Shown here one piece after another: positions 20,938 to 31,850 of a stretch of 64,000 nt of DNA. Numbering within the stretch: position 1 is the stretch's first letter; every line of letters starts with the position of its first letter. This stretch comes from Cephalopachus bancanus. Lineage: Eukaryota > Chordata > Mammalia > Primates > Tarsiidae. Location of the stretch: positions 4,650,001-4,714,000 of the forward strand of contig JAPVLO010000059.1 of assembly GCA_027257055.1 (NCBI GenBank), in the 5' to 3' direction. The position numbers and the translations under genes are program-made. The notes under the pieces were generated by a model, which did not search any database, was not told the DNA's origin, and worked only from the letters and a program-made list of their open reading frames with translations.

Positions 20938-23099
20938 AAAAAGAAAATTAGTACGTACAGACAATTGTGTGATGGCTAATGAGGAACAGAATGTGTGTGT
21001 GTGTGTTTTTGTTTTTTTGGTTGCACTAACTCAGCTGGCATAACTTAAACCTTCAGGCATACTTGTGCTGCTAAGATTAAAATCTACACTGAGCCCTCAA
21101 CTGAATTGCTAAATGGACAGACAGCTTCCTTTTAAGTACAAAACCCCAAATCTGATAGAAATAGTTTCAGATATACAATGATGAGATTTCTGATAAAACA
21201 ATCAGACTTGCATATTCCAAAGTTAATCATACTTCCAAAATTTTTACTCGTTGAGGGTAATACAGATGATTACCTTTAATTATATTTTCCCTTTGGGTGT
21301 TTCAATCCAGTACAATGTTTAAATGAGTTTTGAATTTTTTTTAATGTAAGAAAAGTGGTTGAGGTCAGAGAGCCTGTATCTAATGGAACGGCAAACTTCA
21401 AAGAGAGGACAAGATCAATGCATATCTCCAGGATTAAAACACATAGCTGTAGTTTGCAAATTCAAATACATTTTAAGGCCACCTCCTCTCTCTACTACCT
21501 CCCCCAACCCACCCAGAACTAATCCTTTGATTGACAGCAGACTCCATTTATTCTGGTGCACTGAAGGAGGTAAGCCTTAATCTGTATTATCGTCTCATCC
21601 ATGATGTCTTTGAATATAGAAAAGCAATTACTATTTCCATTCCTGCTGGCTGCCTTTCCTAGGAATAAACTGATTGAGGATCAGAAGTCCTGTCAGTTTC
21701 ATCTTGCTGGACATTAGGGGGCTACAGGTTTACCAGTTGCATGACAGCCTGAGGTAACACTGCTCATGCTTTTCTGCCACAGCTTCTGCTCTGATTCTCC
21801 ATCTGACTTCTCCTCTTTCCAGGCATTACATAATGCACAGGGGAAAATGACCTGAAATAATCTCAGATTAGGAAGATTTGGACAAAGAACCAAATCCAAA
21901 CTGATATCCAAGGTTGAGACTGCCATTGTCATTCAACTCTCCTTATTCTAAAATACTTGTCAGCTTGTGTTTTGGTACCGGTTGCTATAACTATCAAAAA
22001 AAAAAAAAAGAAGAAGAAGAAGAAAAGAAGAAAGAAAATGAAAATAAAAAAGAGATATATCTTCATAGATACATTTCAGAGCCCAACCCAGATATGCAGA
22101 TATTTGATAGGAAAGTAAAGCTACAGGTGTTTGTATGATGCACGGATATTCAACAGTTATCATCTGCTAAAAATGTAGTCAATTATGGCAGCAACAGATT
22201 CAATAGTACCTCAAATCTAGAAGTTAAGTTTGAGGTTATGGCAATAAATCTCAATCTTCTCATAGGCTATGAGAGTGTTCTCTCCAATGTTGGAAGTCAG
22301 AGATTGTAATGAGACTAGAGGATGAACTAATACAAAGAAATCAACGTTTGCATGCAATGTCAGGAAATTTAGGGCACCAGAAATTATTAAAATAATCTTG
22401 CAGGTTTACACCTGGAATTTCCCCTTACCAAAAAAAAAAAAAAAAATCTATAGTGGCAAATGAAATAGCATTTTGAATGCTTTTCTTTATGTTTCTGACA
22501 ATACAAGTGAAATATATCATTACTTTTTTTTTTAAAGATAATTCGATAAAGTCTGCAGCTTATTATCCTATCAGGAACTGATGAAATTTGGTGTAAAGAG
22601 AACAGCCAGGGACTGAAATATTTTAATTCGTCTCTCTAATGAGAGGTTCTTTGCAGTTCTTCTAAGAACACTTGTTTTCCCAAGCTTCCTTCTCCCACAT
22701 TCTCTCCCACATACACATGCTAAAATATATGTGGCCAGCCTGCCTAGTTAAAGTATTATGTGTCAGAGTAAAGCTGACTTTCTGTGCGTGTGTGCACACA
22801 CACACACTTATACCCAGCATGTAGCCCCTAACTCCAAGTTTGCTTTCTTGTGTAAAAGAAAACCACTTTTATACTGAGCAATAACAAAATTTGCTGCAGA
22901 CATTTGTCAAATACACTTGATAATTTGACAGCCTTTTGTTTTACTTTGCTTATTTAGACATGGCTTTCTGTCAACCAGGTGGTTCTATTTTGTGGGTGGG
23001 AGAGGCCCCTCCCTCCTCATCAGCTTACAGGGGAACTAGCTTCCGTTGGGTGAATACCCAAAGCCAGATATATTATTAGGCATTTAATGTCCTTATATT
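20938..23099. other. no gene or named repeat; simple repeats
   Basis: About 2.2 kb. It holds a short (GT)n at 20993-21006, an A-run plus GAA-rich tract at 21996-22040, an A17 run at about 22430-22446, a short CA tract at 22795-22806, and otherwise unassigned sequence. Confidence 0.5.
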
Positions 23100-23162
23100 A
23101 GGGATTCCCAAAGTATGATAATAAAGCAGATCATGGGGACTCTCAAAGCATGATCCCCAAAT

Positions 23163-23199
<37 letters not shown>

Positions 23200-23336
23200 T
23201 GTGAGCTTGTTAGAACTGCAAATTATTAGCCTTCACCCCACACCTACTGAATCCAAAATTCTGGGGACGGGAGGGGAGTGGTCCAAAGCCCTCCTGGCAA
23301 TTCTGATGCACATTTATGTTTGAGAACCACTACCTT
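23100..23336 (-). repeat. MER20-type hAT MITE, antisense, with CAG expansion
   Basis: 'cttgttagaactgcaaatta' followed by 'ttag', 'cacacctactgaatccaaaa', 'caattctgatgcacatttat' and 'gtttgagaaccact' are the antisense of a MER20/MER5B-type MITE. The terminal 'attcccaaagtatgat' is repeated as 'ctctcaaagcatgatcccc', a local duplication of the end. Confidence 0.82.
23164..23196 (+). repeat. (AGC)11 trinucleotide repeat
   Basis: Eleven perfect AGC/CAG units at the spot where the MER20-type consensus carries two or three CAG/CAT-type triplets. It is not in a convincing reading frame. Confidence 0.97.
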
Positions 23337-23339
23337 CTA

Positions 23340-23525
23340 TCATTTAAAACTCATGAATGCCTTATGAGATATGAATTGCCACCTCCATCTCCAATCCTTT
23401 ATAGATGAGGAAAGTGAAGCTTGGAAAGGCAAGGCCACTTGTCACTTAGATGGTCGATAGCAGAGCTAGGATTTAAACTCTGGTTGTTAAGGCTTCTAAT
23501 CTTAAACCCTTTCTATGCAGCCTTT
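23340..23525 (+). repeat. MIR SINE
   Basis: 'atagatgaggaaagtgaagc', 'agcagagctaggatttaaac' and 'ttaaaccctttctatgc' are collinear MIR landmarks. Confidence 0.8.
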
Positions 23526-24139
23526 AATGTAGTCACTGCTGGCCCCAGAAGATAACTTCAGCTTTGAAAACAGCTCTACTTGCCTTTGCCCAGAAGTGAA
23601 GCAGCTTCCCACACATGGAGGGGTCACGGGCCTTTCTACATATATACCTGCTAGTCAAGCCTTCTCTTCTACCTTCACCCCTCATTCTGACAGAGACACA
23701 GAATCATACACTTGAGCTGAGAGATTTTAGCAGAACTTAAGGCATTACGGGAGTAGTCCCTGGTGACAAGATCTTCAAATTCCTTGACTTCAGAGAATTT
23801 AGACTTTAGCAGTCTGCCTACACACAGGTCATGGACTTAGAACTAACTAAAAAATGGACTGCTGTGCCTGATCCTAAAGCCTAATGTAACCTTGGAACAT
23901 AGCTCTTTGCCTCATTCCAAGAATTCTGAGGCAGGTGATAGAAGAAATAGAGGAAACAGACAGAGACAGACCGAAGCTTATGAAACTATTGAGAAATTTC
24001 TAAGCCATAAAAACTTTTGCTCTGGCCATGTCTTCAATTGATCAGATTTAACAAGAAAGAGAAATAAGATCCTCCTTGAAGTTAGGAGGAATTTGTTTCA
24101 CTAGGAGAACAGGTGTATGTTTTCCAGAAAACATGTGTC
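23526..24139. other. no recognised feature
   Basis: Unique-looking sequence, no coding signal or repeat assignment. Confidence 0.45.
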
Positions 24140-24333
24140 ATGGTACATGTAAAACTGGTGCACTTTGAGTCAGGTTGATGGATTGTATCAATGTCAATTT
24201 CCTGGTTGTGATATTGTATAATAGCTATGCCAAATGTTACCATTAGGGGAAAATGGACTTGGGGTGCATGGGATCTCTCTTATTTCTCATAACTCCATGA
24301 GATGATACAACTATTTCAAAATAAAAAGTGTTT
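24140..24333 (+). repeat. L1 (ME-type) 3' terminus
   Basis: 'gatggattgtatcaatgtca', 'atttcctggttgtgatattg', 'tttcaaaataaaaagtg' are the 3' UTR end of old L1 elements. Confidence 0.82.
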
Positions 24334-25064
24334 TTTTTTTCAAGTTGATGTCATGTCAAGAAGGCAGAAAGTGGTCTGGGAAAAGTAACTTGGAGCCATG
24401 CTATTTCATATCTTTAAATACCATCACTTGCAGGGCCTTCAAGTCACCATGGCTCCTGAGAAGCTGAAAGGGAACTCAGCAACAGAGGGGAGTTTTCACA
24501 TCATTCTTAACCTTTTATAGAAGTCACTGGAACACAGATGCCCTTGCTCAGAACCTAAGTGACATTCCAAAGGAGGGTCTCCTTTCTCTGTTAATTAGTG
24601 GGCACATCTAGCACTCATCCTTATGCTGGTTGCTAGGTAACGTGGCCACTCTGCTATTTCAGTACAGCATCTCCCAACCTATTCCTTCCTCGAAAGGGGT
24701 GGACAGGTTGTAGGGAAGGGATCTTTGCTGGAAAGAAATCTGCTGGTTTTTGCCTATTCAGTTCTTTTTTTTTCTGAGCCGCCAGACGGAATATTTAAAA
24801 ATACACCTAAACTGCTGCTGGGAGCCAAGAATTTTACATCAACTGACTGACTGTTAATGGTTTTGATGGAAGGCTGGATATGACATACAAGTAGATAATT
24901 TGATTGTAGACAAGATCAGAAAATACACAACAGAAGGTGTAGGGAGGTGCTATTTCTTGATTCTCCCTCACCAGTTGTGTAAAGGAATCTATCCCACAAC
25001 TGAAAATACAACATAATCCCTAACCACATCTTTCCAAGAAGTCTGAAAATGAGATTAATGCCAA
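24334..25064. other. unassigned sequence with an X-box-like motif
   Basis: No repeat recognised. A near-palindromic 'gttgctaggtaac' at 24629-24641 resembles an RFX X-box. The surrounding sequence is less AT-rich than average here. Confidence 0.35.
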
Positions 25065-25235
25065 AACTATCAATTGATCCTCACAACACCCATGAGGTGT
25101 GTGTTTTAACATCCATTTTATAGATAACTGAGGATTGTAGAAGTGAATTAATTTGCCTGAGGTCTCATAACTAGTGAGGGAATGGTGGGGTCAGGCCTCG
25201 CACTAAATGCCCTTGGTCTCTAAATTCATATTCCT
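25065..25235 (+). repeat. MIR SINE
   Basis: 'gatcctcacaacacccatga', 'catccattttatagataact' and 'tttgcctgaggtctcataac' show a sense MIR. Confidence 0.8.
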
Positions 25236-25436
25236 AGCAGTCATGCTGTGTATGTTCTGTAGACCTTTCCAAGACTCAATTTTTCTAAGACTCTGAATAA
25301 TCAGGAAACCATTCTTTTGAGTAGCTTTGATATTAAATCAGATACACTGAGGGGTTTCCAGAGTAGAGAGAACCAGAAGCCTTTAATGGATCAAAACAAG
25401 CATCTTATCCCAGATGATCCAGACTAAGCTATATTA

Positions 25437-25482
25437 CAAAAAAAAAAAAGAAGAAGAAGAAGAAGAAAGAAAGAGAGAGAGG
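25437..25482 (+). repeat. A-run / (GAA)n / (GA)n microsatellite
   Basis: Purine-only tract: A-run, then GAA units, then GA units. Confidence 0.9.
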
Positions 25483-25559
25483 GTGATTACAGATCCGTAT
25501 AGTCCATAATTTGTTGCAAAGAGCTTTGACTCTCTTTGTCACTTAAACAGAGTGAGCAT

Positions 25560-25722
25560 GATAATACCTCCCATGCATACAGTGCTTTAGGGCTTACGAA
25601 GCACTTTCACATGTATTATCTCATTTGGTCTTCATAGTAATCCTATAAACTCAATAGAACATTTCACAAATAAGGAAAACAAGGTTCACAGAGCATAAAT
25701 AAATTGCTAGAGCACAACTTCA
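25560..25722 (+). repeat. MIR SINE
   Basis: 'cactttcacatgtattatct' followed by 'catttggtcttcatag', then 'caaataaggaaaacaaggtt', in MIR order. Confidence 0.75.
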
Positions 25723-25970
25723 CAAAGAGAATGTCTGTTTTGGCTTGCACACTGTTTCATTTTGTGTGACTGTCCTGTGTGTTGTAGGACAGCAATCCTG
25801 TGTTCCCACCCATTAAATGCCAAGAACTCTACTTCGTCATTGTCACAACCACCAGCTCATTCAGTAACATTTTCAAATGTGCCCTGGGGGAGTTGACTCC
25901 TCCATTTCCCCATGGAGATCCACTGATACCTGGTGCAGGTAAGTGTTAGGGTTCGGGTGTCATACTTCTT

Positions 25971-26658
25971 TTTTTTTTTAATTTTATGTTCTAAAATTTA
26001 TTTATTTATTATAAAGATGTGGGGTACAATTCAGGATTAGGTATACAAACATTGATCATGCAGGTACCCTTGTTGATAAGGTATGCCCCTCCCTCCCCCG
26101 GCAGTTTCCCACAACTGCCAGTCCCGCCCTCCCTCCCCTGGCAGTTTTCCACTACTGCCAATCGCTTTCTTATAGCATTATAATTGTTCAAGGTTACCTC
26201 AGGAGTGAGAACATATGGAACTCAGTTCTTTGTTTCTGTGATAAATCACTGAGTATGATAGACTCCAAATCCATTCAATTTACTGCAAAGTTCATATATT
26301 TGTCCTTTTTTATGACTGCATAATATTCCATTGTGTATATATACCACATTTTTTTAATCCAGTCCAGCTTCAATGGGCAACATGGTTGGTTCCATGTTTT
26401 TGTTATTGTGAATAGAGCTGCAACAAACATATATGCGCCGGTATCTTTTTGTAGAATGATTTGAGTTCCTTTGGGTATATTCCCAATAGGGGAATTGCTG
26501 GGTCATATAGAAGGTCAATTTCTAGTTCTTTCAGAAATCTCCAGACTGTTTTCCAGAGAGGCTACACTAGTTTGTATGCCCACCAGGAGCGTAGGAGCGT
26601 TCCTTTTTCTTCACATCCTCGCCAGCATCTGTTGTTGTTTGTTTTATTAACGATTCAC
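25971..26658 (-). repeat. L1 LINE 3' end, antisense, 5'-truncated
   Basis: Antisense L1 from the tail (T-run at 25971) through the 3' UTR into ORF2: 'gcataatattccattgtgta', 'gaatagagctgcaacaaaca', 'attgctgggtcatatag'. A 7-bp TSD 'acttctt' (25964-25970 and 26659-26665) brackets it. It looks younger than the other L1 pieces. The 68-codon frame at 26461-26667 is on the wrong strand for ORF2. Confidence 0.9.
26085..26163 (-). repeat. tandem G-rich/hairpin unit in L1 3' UTR
   Basis: Two units of about 41 bp (26085-26123, 26126-26163). Each starts with a C-run block (G-run on the L1 sense strand) followed by 'ggcagtt...aactgcc' inverted repeats (26100-26119 perfect 7-bp stem; 26140-26159 6-bp stem). 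Confidence 0.85.
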
Positions 26659-26665
26659 ACTTCTT

Positions 26666-27564
26666 AAAAGTCATGAAGCCAGGGCTTCTGATGGCAATTT
26701 CAGCACTGTTTCTACTATAGTGCTATTTTAAGCCATCAAATGTGCAGTCACCTACACAGGGTTAGGTGGTCTCCACAAAACCGTTCCCATTGTGTCAGTC
26801 ATTAGGGAGACTATCTTAAAGTAACTGGGCAAAAACTGTGGGATTACTGACAAGGAACTAGGAAAATAACAAATTGGTCATTAAGTTCGTAAATTTTGCC
26901 ATTAGCAGGTTTAAAAAAAATGTAAGTTATTAGAATCTTCACCAAAGGGCAAACAAATACAAAATAGCCTTATATTACACAGGGGTTAGGTCTAGGTTTA
27001 TCTTGTATATTAGTGACCTTTTAATGTTCTATTTAGTTATATGTTCACAGTTGGGGGCTTAATTATATCTTTATTTAAGTGTGCTTTTAATAACTTATAA
27101 ATATATGCAAACAGATTTCTTTTTAATTATATGTTCTATTTATTCTGCTTAGGACTTATTTTAAATTTCAGTTTTTCTGATAGGGTTGTAAACTGGCTGC
27201 TTATGGACCCAGTCCTACCTATTAATGGGAATGCTTTCTTTGGCTACTTGCATTTTCTTTTTAAGAATCTGATTTTGGTTTCCTTTGGAAGACATAAGCA
27301 TGCTCCATTTCATCATAGTCTCTACCACTCCAAATTGTCTTACATTCAATTTACTTTAATCTTTCACCTTATGTGGATAGTTCCTGCATTGAATTTCATG
27401 GCCATGAAGAGGTGCTTAGTCTAGGGCTGATTATCAAAAAAAAAAAAAAAAGTTTGAGGATTAGTGAAAATGGTGGCATACCAATGATGGTTAAAGATTT
27501 AAAAATACACCAGCATTTCATACCTTCTAAGACCCTGGTTTCCCAGCATAAAAAATGAGTCTTT
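26666..27564. other. no gene; possible mariner-end motif
   Basis: AT-rich sequence with an A16-17 run at about 27436-27452. 'cattaagttcgt' at 26879-26890 resembles the mariner end near 9085. Otherwise unassigned; the 97-codon frame at 27131-27424 is without homology I can see. Confidence 0.4.
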
Positions 27565-28085
27565 TTCGATCTACCATTTGATCTAGCAATCCCACTACTA
27601 GGTACCTACACAAAGGGACAGAGGTTGTTATATAAAAAAAGCACCTGCACCTACATGTTCATCTCAGCACAATTCACAGTTGCAAAGATATGGCATCAAT
27701 CTAAATGCCCATCAACTGATCAGCAGATAAAGAAAACGTGGCTTGTAGACACTATAGAATACTATTCCACTACCCAAAAGAATGAAATAATGTCTTTGGA
27801 GTAACACGGATGAAATTGGAGAATATTTTTCTAAGTGAACTAACTGTGGAACAGAAAATCAAATGTTCTCACTGATAAGTGGGAGCTACACTAAGGATCT
27901 GCAAAGACGTAGAGAATGGTATGATGGACACTGGAGACTCACAGGAGGGGAGTGGGGAAGGGGTGGAAGGACAAAAATTTACCTATTGGGTACTATGTGC
28001 ACAGGTGGGGATGGTGGGTACTGTTAAAGCCCAGACCCAAAACTATTTGTACTCCCTAAAGTTATTGAAATAAAGAGGAAAAAAT
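27565..28085 (+). repeat. L1 LINE 3' end
   Basis: 'gatctagcaatcccactact', 'atctaaatgcccatcaactg', 'gttctcactgataagtggga', 'actcacaggaggggagtggg', 'tattgaaataaagagg'. Sense L1 ORF2 end plus 3' UTR with A-rich tail. The frame at 27879-28073 is UTR. Confidence 0.9.
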
Positions 28086-28109
28086 GCCAAAAAAAGAAAA
28101 AAAAAAAGG

Positions 28110-28405
28110 CAAATGAGCTTTAGAACAGTTGGCCCTAAATATTTGTAGGTTCCACATCTGCAGATAAAAAATACTTTTAAAAAATAGAAAATAATACAAA
28201 TTTTAAAACTATAGTATTAATAATTATTTACTTGGCATTTACATTGCATCAGCATTATAAGTAATCTAGAAGTGATTTAAAATATACAGAAAAATGTGTA
28301 TGTGTTTTATGCAAATACTATGCCATTTATGTAAGGGACTGGAGTGTCCATGGATTTTGGGACCTGTGGGAAGTCCTGGAACCAAGTCCCCGTGGGTAAT
28401 GAAGG
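28110..28405 (+). repeat. Tigger-class (pogo) MITE
   Basis: It starts 'acagttggccctaaatattt' with 'gtaggttccacatctgcag', has 'cttggcatttacattgcatc' and 'ataagtaatctagaagtgat', and ends 'ggaaccaagtccccgtgggt'. The complementary ends fit a Tigger-derived MITE; exact family name uncertain. Confidence 0.85.
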
Positions 28406-28414
28406 ATGATTATA

Positions 28415-28510
28415 TTATTATTTCACCCATGTCACAGGTTACTGTGAAGATGAAATGAATAGATAAATGTGAACACACTTTGATAAATATACAAGGCTCA
28501 GCATGCAGCA
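28415..28510 (-). repeat. MIR fragment, antisense
   Basis: 'gttactgtgaagatgaaatg' and 'acaaggctcagcatgcagca' are the antisense MIR middle and 5' parts. Confidence 0.5.
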
Positions 28511-28720
28511 TCTACTCACTCATGGACTCTGCCATTTACTGGACACTGTTCTAGGTGCAGCATCCATCCTACCCAACAAGGGCCTACCATTTATTAGACA
28601 TCCTTCTTGGTTCTGAGTCAAGAATAATGAACAAGTCAAGCCTTTATGGAGTTATTACTAGTTCTCTAGCTTTATACTCAATGTTAACGAATACTTATTT
28701 ATGACAGCCATCTCTTTGAT

Positions 28721-30034
28721 GCAAGATCACAAAATAGTTCATATTGAGAAGAATGCAAAATGCAGACAAGAGAAATCAAAGGAGAAGCTGCGTTTCAACC
28801 TCTCACTCGATTGTAACATCCAGAAGCTATTGCTGCCCTATAGCCAACCTGTTGTCAATAAACAGGAGCGACTTCTCTGAGATTTCATCCATCTCTTCTG
28901 TTCACCACCACCAGGCAGATGGGTTTCCCCTCCCTCTGCTGCAACACCATCCTGTGTTTAGCTCTATTAAGACACTCAGCACGTATATTGAAATGGTTCC
29001 ATTACAGGAGAAAATAAGCAACACAATATCACGTCTCAGATGGAGGTCTGGCACCTAGTGGGTCCTCACTTCTGAGGTCTGTTGAAAGATCCAATTAGTA
29101 CTTATCCTTGAAAATCATTCTCTGTTTCCTCTAGTCCATAGCAAAACAAGTCACCCAAGTTTCTTTTCTAAGTTGTGATGTTTTTACAAATCAGGATCTT
29201 CTTCAACATTAAAGAGAACATTTACCCCCATCTGAGTTAAAAGCTTTCTCCTGGTCCACTTTAATAGCAATCATCTGCTAACAATCTATTTTTCCCCTTG
29301 GATGTGGTTATCAGCCAAATTGGTGCACCAGTGAGAAAAATGCTGAAAAGACTTGTGCTGTTGACTTTGTTCTCTCCTCTCCATTTTTCCCTAGCAGAGA
29401 AAATAGAGAACAAGCAAGGTGAAGGGATAATGGCTAAGAGTGCTAGAAGCTAAATTAATTAGAAACCCCACAACTCCACTCAGTCATAAGCAAAGACTCC
29501 CTACAGGAAGTTGGTGTTATGTTGCTGCACAGACATAATTGAAGAAATCTCTGAATACATGGCCTTTTCAATGATGTTAAAGTGATCACACTGACTGATG
29601 GTGCGTGCTGGGCCTGAATATTTCTCTCCTAAGATAAGACCCCATATGTTTTGTGGAGACTTGATTAGAGATTTCTTTCTCGTCCATATCCAGGCTACAG
29701 ATGCCATATAATATTTCTGTTATCCAGTCAGTCTTTTTACAAGTGGACATATAACATCCTCACATATCCTCATGCAAATTGTGGACTTTTTAGCAAATTG
29801 TTGGCCATGGAACAATTTAAATGTGCTGGGGAGGATTTATTTCTTCATACACACAATGGCCAAAAGTATTGCATTTCCTAGACAAAGAGTTGTAGACAAG
29901 TAGGTACATTTCAAAGATTATAATCCGGGAAGTTTGCTACAGAACAAACCTCTACCCCATTTTAAAGATAGCAGTGCATGAACCTCCCAAAAGTCCTGGG
30001 TAGTTTTTAAGTAGAGACTATTCATTTTCAATAG
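28721..30034. other. unassigned sequence
   Basis: About 1.3 kb without recognised repeats, itself unusual in this repeat-dense window. It includes TAAT-core motifs ('ctaaattaattag', 29449-29461). The 104-codon frame at 28744-29058 has no recognised domain. Could hold a conserved non-coding element; not testable here. Confidence 0.4.
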
Positions 30035-30258
30035 ATACAATAATAAGCATCATAAGAACTTATATCTATTATGTGTCATGTACCAGATGGCAGGCAGAAA
30101 TTTATGTATACTTAACTTACAAAAACTCTTTGAAGTAAATACTATCTCCATTTTCCAGATGAGAAAACTAAAGCACAGAGAGGTGAAGTCACTTTTCCAA
30201 AATCACACAGCTAATAAGTGGCAGAGACACTATCACACTTAGACAATCCATCTTTAGA
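30035..30258 (+). repeat. MIR SINE
   Basis: 'ttccagatgagaaaactaaa' then 'gcacagagaggtgaagtcac' and 'cacacagctaataagtggca' make a well-preserved MIR core. Confidence 0.88.
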
Positions 30259-30374
30259 AACCACATTCTTATCCCCTACATGAGGCTACTTCTGTGACTA
30301 CAGTTCCATTGCCACAGTCACTGACTAAAGAATCAGAATGCTGGGTTTCTCCTCTGGAATGAGCACTGAAACCT

Positions 30375-30625
30375 GGACTGCAGGCATGGCTCTATCAGAA
30401 AATTACTGTGAGGTCTCGGGTAAATCATTTAATCTCTCTTAGCCTTCAGGATCTCATTTGATTTGGGCATAAGAAAATCCAAGTGTTTGTAAAAATTAAA
30501 TAAGGTCACAGATATGATCTTTTAGAATGTAAATTTCATGAATATATTCTCTACAGTATCTGGGTTCCTATATATCTGGAACTATAGTAGGAAGTGCTTA
30601 AAATATTTGAGTGAATAAATTAGTG
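30375..30625 (-). repeat. MIR (antisense) followed by L2-like 3' end
   Basis: Antisense MIR at 30375-30515 ('tttaatctctcttagccttc'). Then a sense L2-type terminus at about 30525-30625 ('gaagtgcttaaaatatttga' plus 'gtgaataaa'). The junction is not precise. Confidence 0.6.
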
Positions 30626-30694
30626 ACCCAACAAAGGAAAAATCACTACACAGAAGATATTAACCTCAGCAAAACTTTATCGTCCAGTTGATCT

Positions 30695-30866
30695 GAGTTG
30701 ACCAACTATTAGGTACTATAAGCCAAACATAAAAAATTTCATTAAATCTTAGTACCACCCTGCTCTGTGTATATTTGTATTCTTGTTCATTTGTGGCAGA
30801 TGAGAAAACAGAGATACAGAAGAGTTAAGCCTCTTGTCCAAGATCTCATGGCTAATAAGTAATTAA
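30695..30866 (+). repeat. MIR SINE
   Basis: 'gcagatgagaaaacagagat' and 'catggctaataagtaattaa' in MIR order. Confidence 0.72.
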
Positions 30867-31048
30867 GACAAGATGGTAGGAAGATAAAGATGCATTATGT
30901 ATCTGTCTCTTTCCTCAAGATACTTACATTTCATTGTAGATAGGTAAGCATGTACAAAAATAACTACTAATTTTTAAAAATACCACAGATTATCCTCTTG
31001 TGTAGCTAGGTTTGAAAGCTGCCTATCCATGCAAATTTTTAAATTTAA

Positions 31049-31352
31049 AATTTATTTTTATTTTTTATTTTTGAGTCAGTCTCACTCGGTCACCCAGGCT
31101 GGAGTGCAGTGGCATGCTCACGGCCGCTGCAGCCTCGACCTGCCAGGCTCAGGTGATCCTTCCACCTCAGCCTTACAAGTAGCTGGAATGACAGAAATGT
31201 GTCATCATGCCCGGCTAATTTTTTGATTTATTGTAGAGACAAGGTCTCACCATAATTTCTCAGGCTGGTCTTGAACCCCTGAACTCAGGCAATCCTCTCG
31301 CCTCGGCCTCCCAAAGTACTGGGATGGCAGGTTTGAGCCAGTGTGCCCGGCC
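31049..31352 (-). repeat. Alu SINE, antisense, older type
   Basis: Full-length antisense dimer ending 'gtgcccggcc'. Flanked by imperfect repeats 'ccatgcaaatttt' (about 31027) and 'ccatgcaattctttt' (about 31351). The right arm shows a partial hairpin state ('gctcacggccgctgcagcc'), so it is not fully derived. Confidence 0.93.
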
Positions 31353-31399
31353 ATGCAATTCTTTTAGAGTGTTTATGTTAAGCTTAAAGGGATAAGTAA

Positions 31400-31751
31400 A
31401 ATGGCATTATGAGCTCAGAGGAGTAGGGAGCTTAAAGGACTTGCCCAAGAGCACACAGTATAATAATGTCAAAGTTAGCCGGGCTTGGTGGCTCAGCCTG
31501 TAATCCTGTACCTTTGGGAGGCTGAGGTGAGTGGATTGCCTGAGTCCGCGGGTTCAAGACCTGCCTGGGCAATTTGGCGAGACCTCTCTACAATAAATTA
31601 AAAAAAAAATCAGCTGGGCATGGTAGCATGTGCCTGTAATTCCAGCTACTCGGAAGGCTGAGGCGGAAGGATTGCCGGAGCCCAGCAGGTCGAGGCTGCG
31701 GTGGCCGGGAGCGGCCACTGCACTCCAGTCTGGGCAACAGAGTAAGACTCC

Positions 31752-31791
<40 letters not shown>

Positions 31792-31850
31792 TGTCAAAGT
31801 TAAAACAGGATCCAGAAACCCTGTACCTAGACCTTTTTGTGAGATAAAGA
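31400..31850 (+). repeat. MIR SINE split by an Alu
   Basis: MIR 3' half: 'gagcttaaaggacttgccca' then 'agagcacacagtataataat' before the Alu, and 'aaaacaggatccagaaaccc' after it. The pieces join across the 13-bp TSD. Confidence 0.75.
31478..31789 (+). repeat. Alu SINE with (AC)18 tail, perfect TSD
   Basis: 13-bp perfect TSD 'aatgtcaaagtta' (31465-31477, 31790-31802). Left arm has 'cctgtacctttggg' but keeps 'gggcaatttggcgagacc' (intermediate type). Right-arm hairpin at 31698-31721. The A-tail is replaced by (AC)18 at 31753-31788. Confidence 0.96.

Noticed and set aside
23164..23196. CAG tract as a polyglutamine-coding exon
   Set aside because: No open frame of useful length surrounds it, and it is explained by a MER20-type MITE seed.
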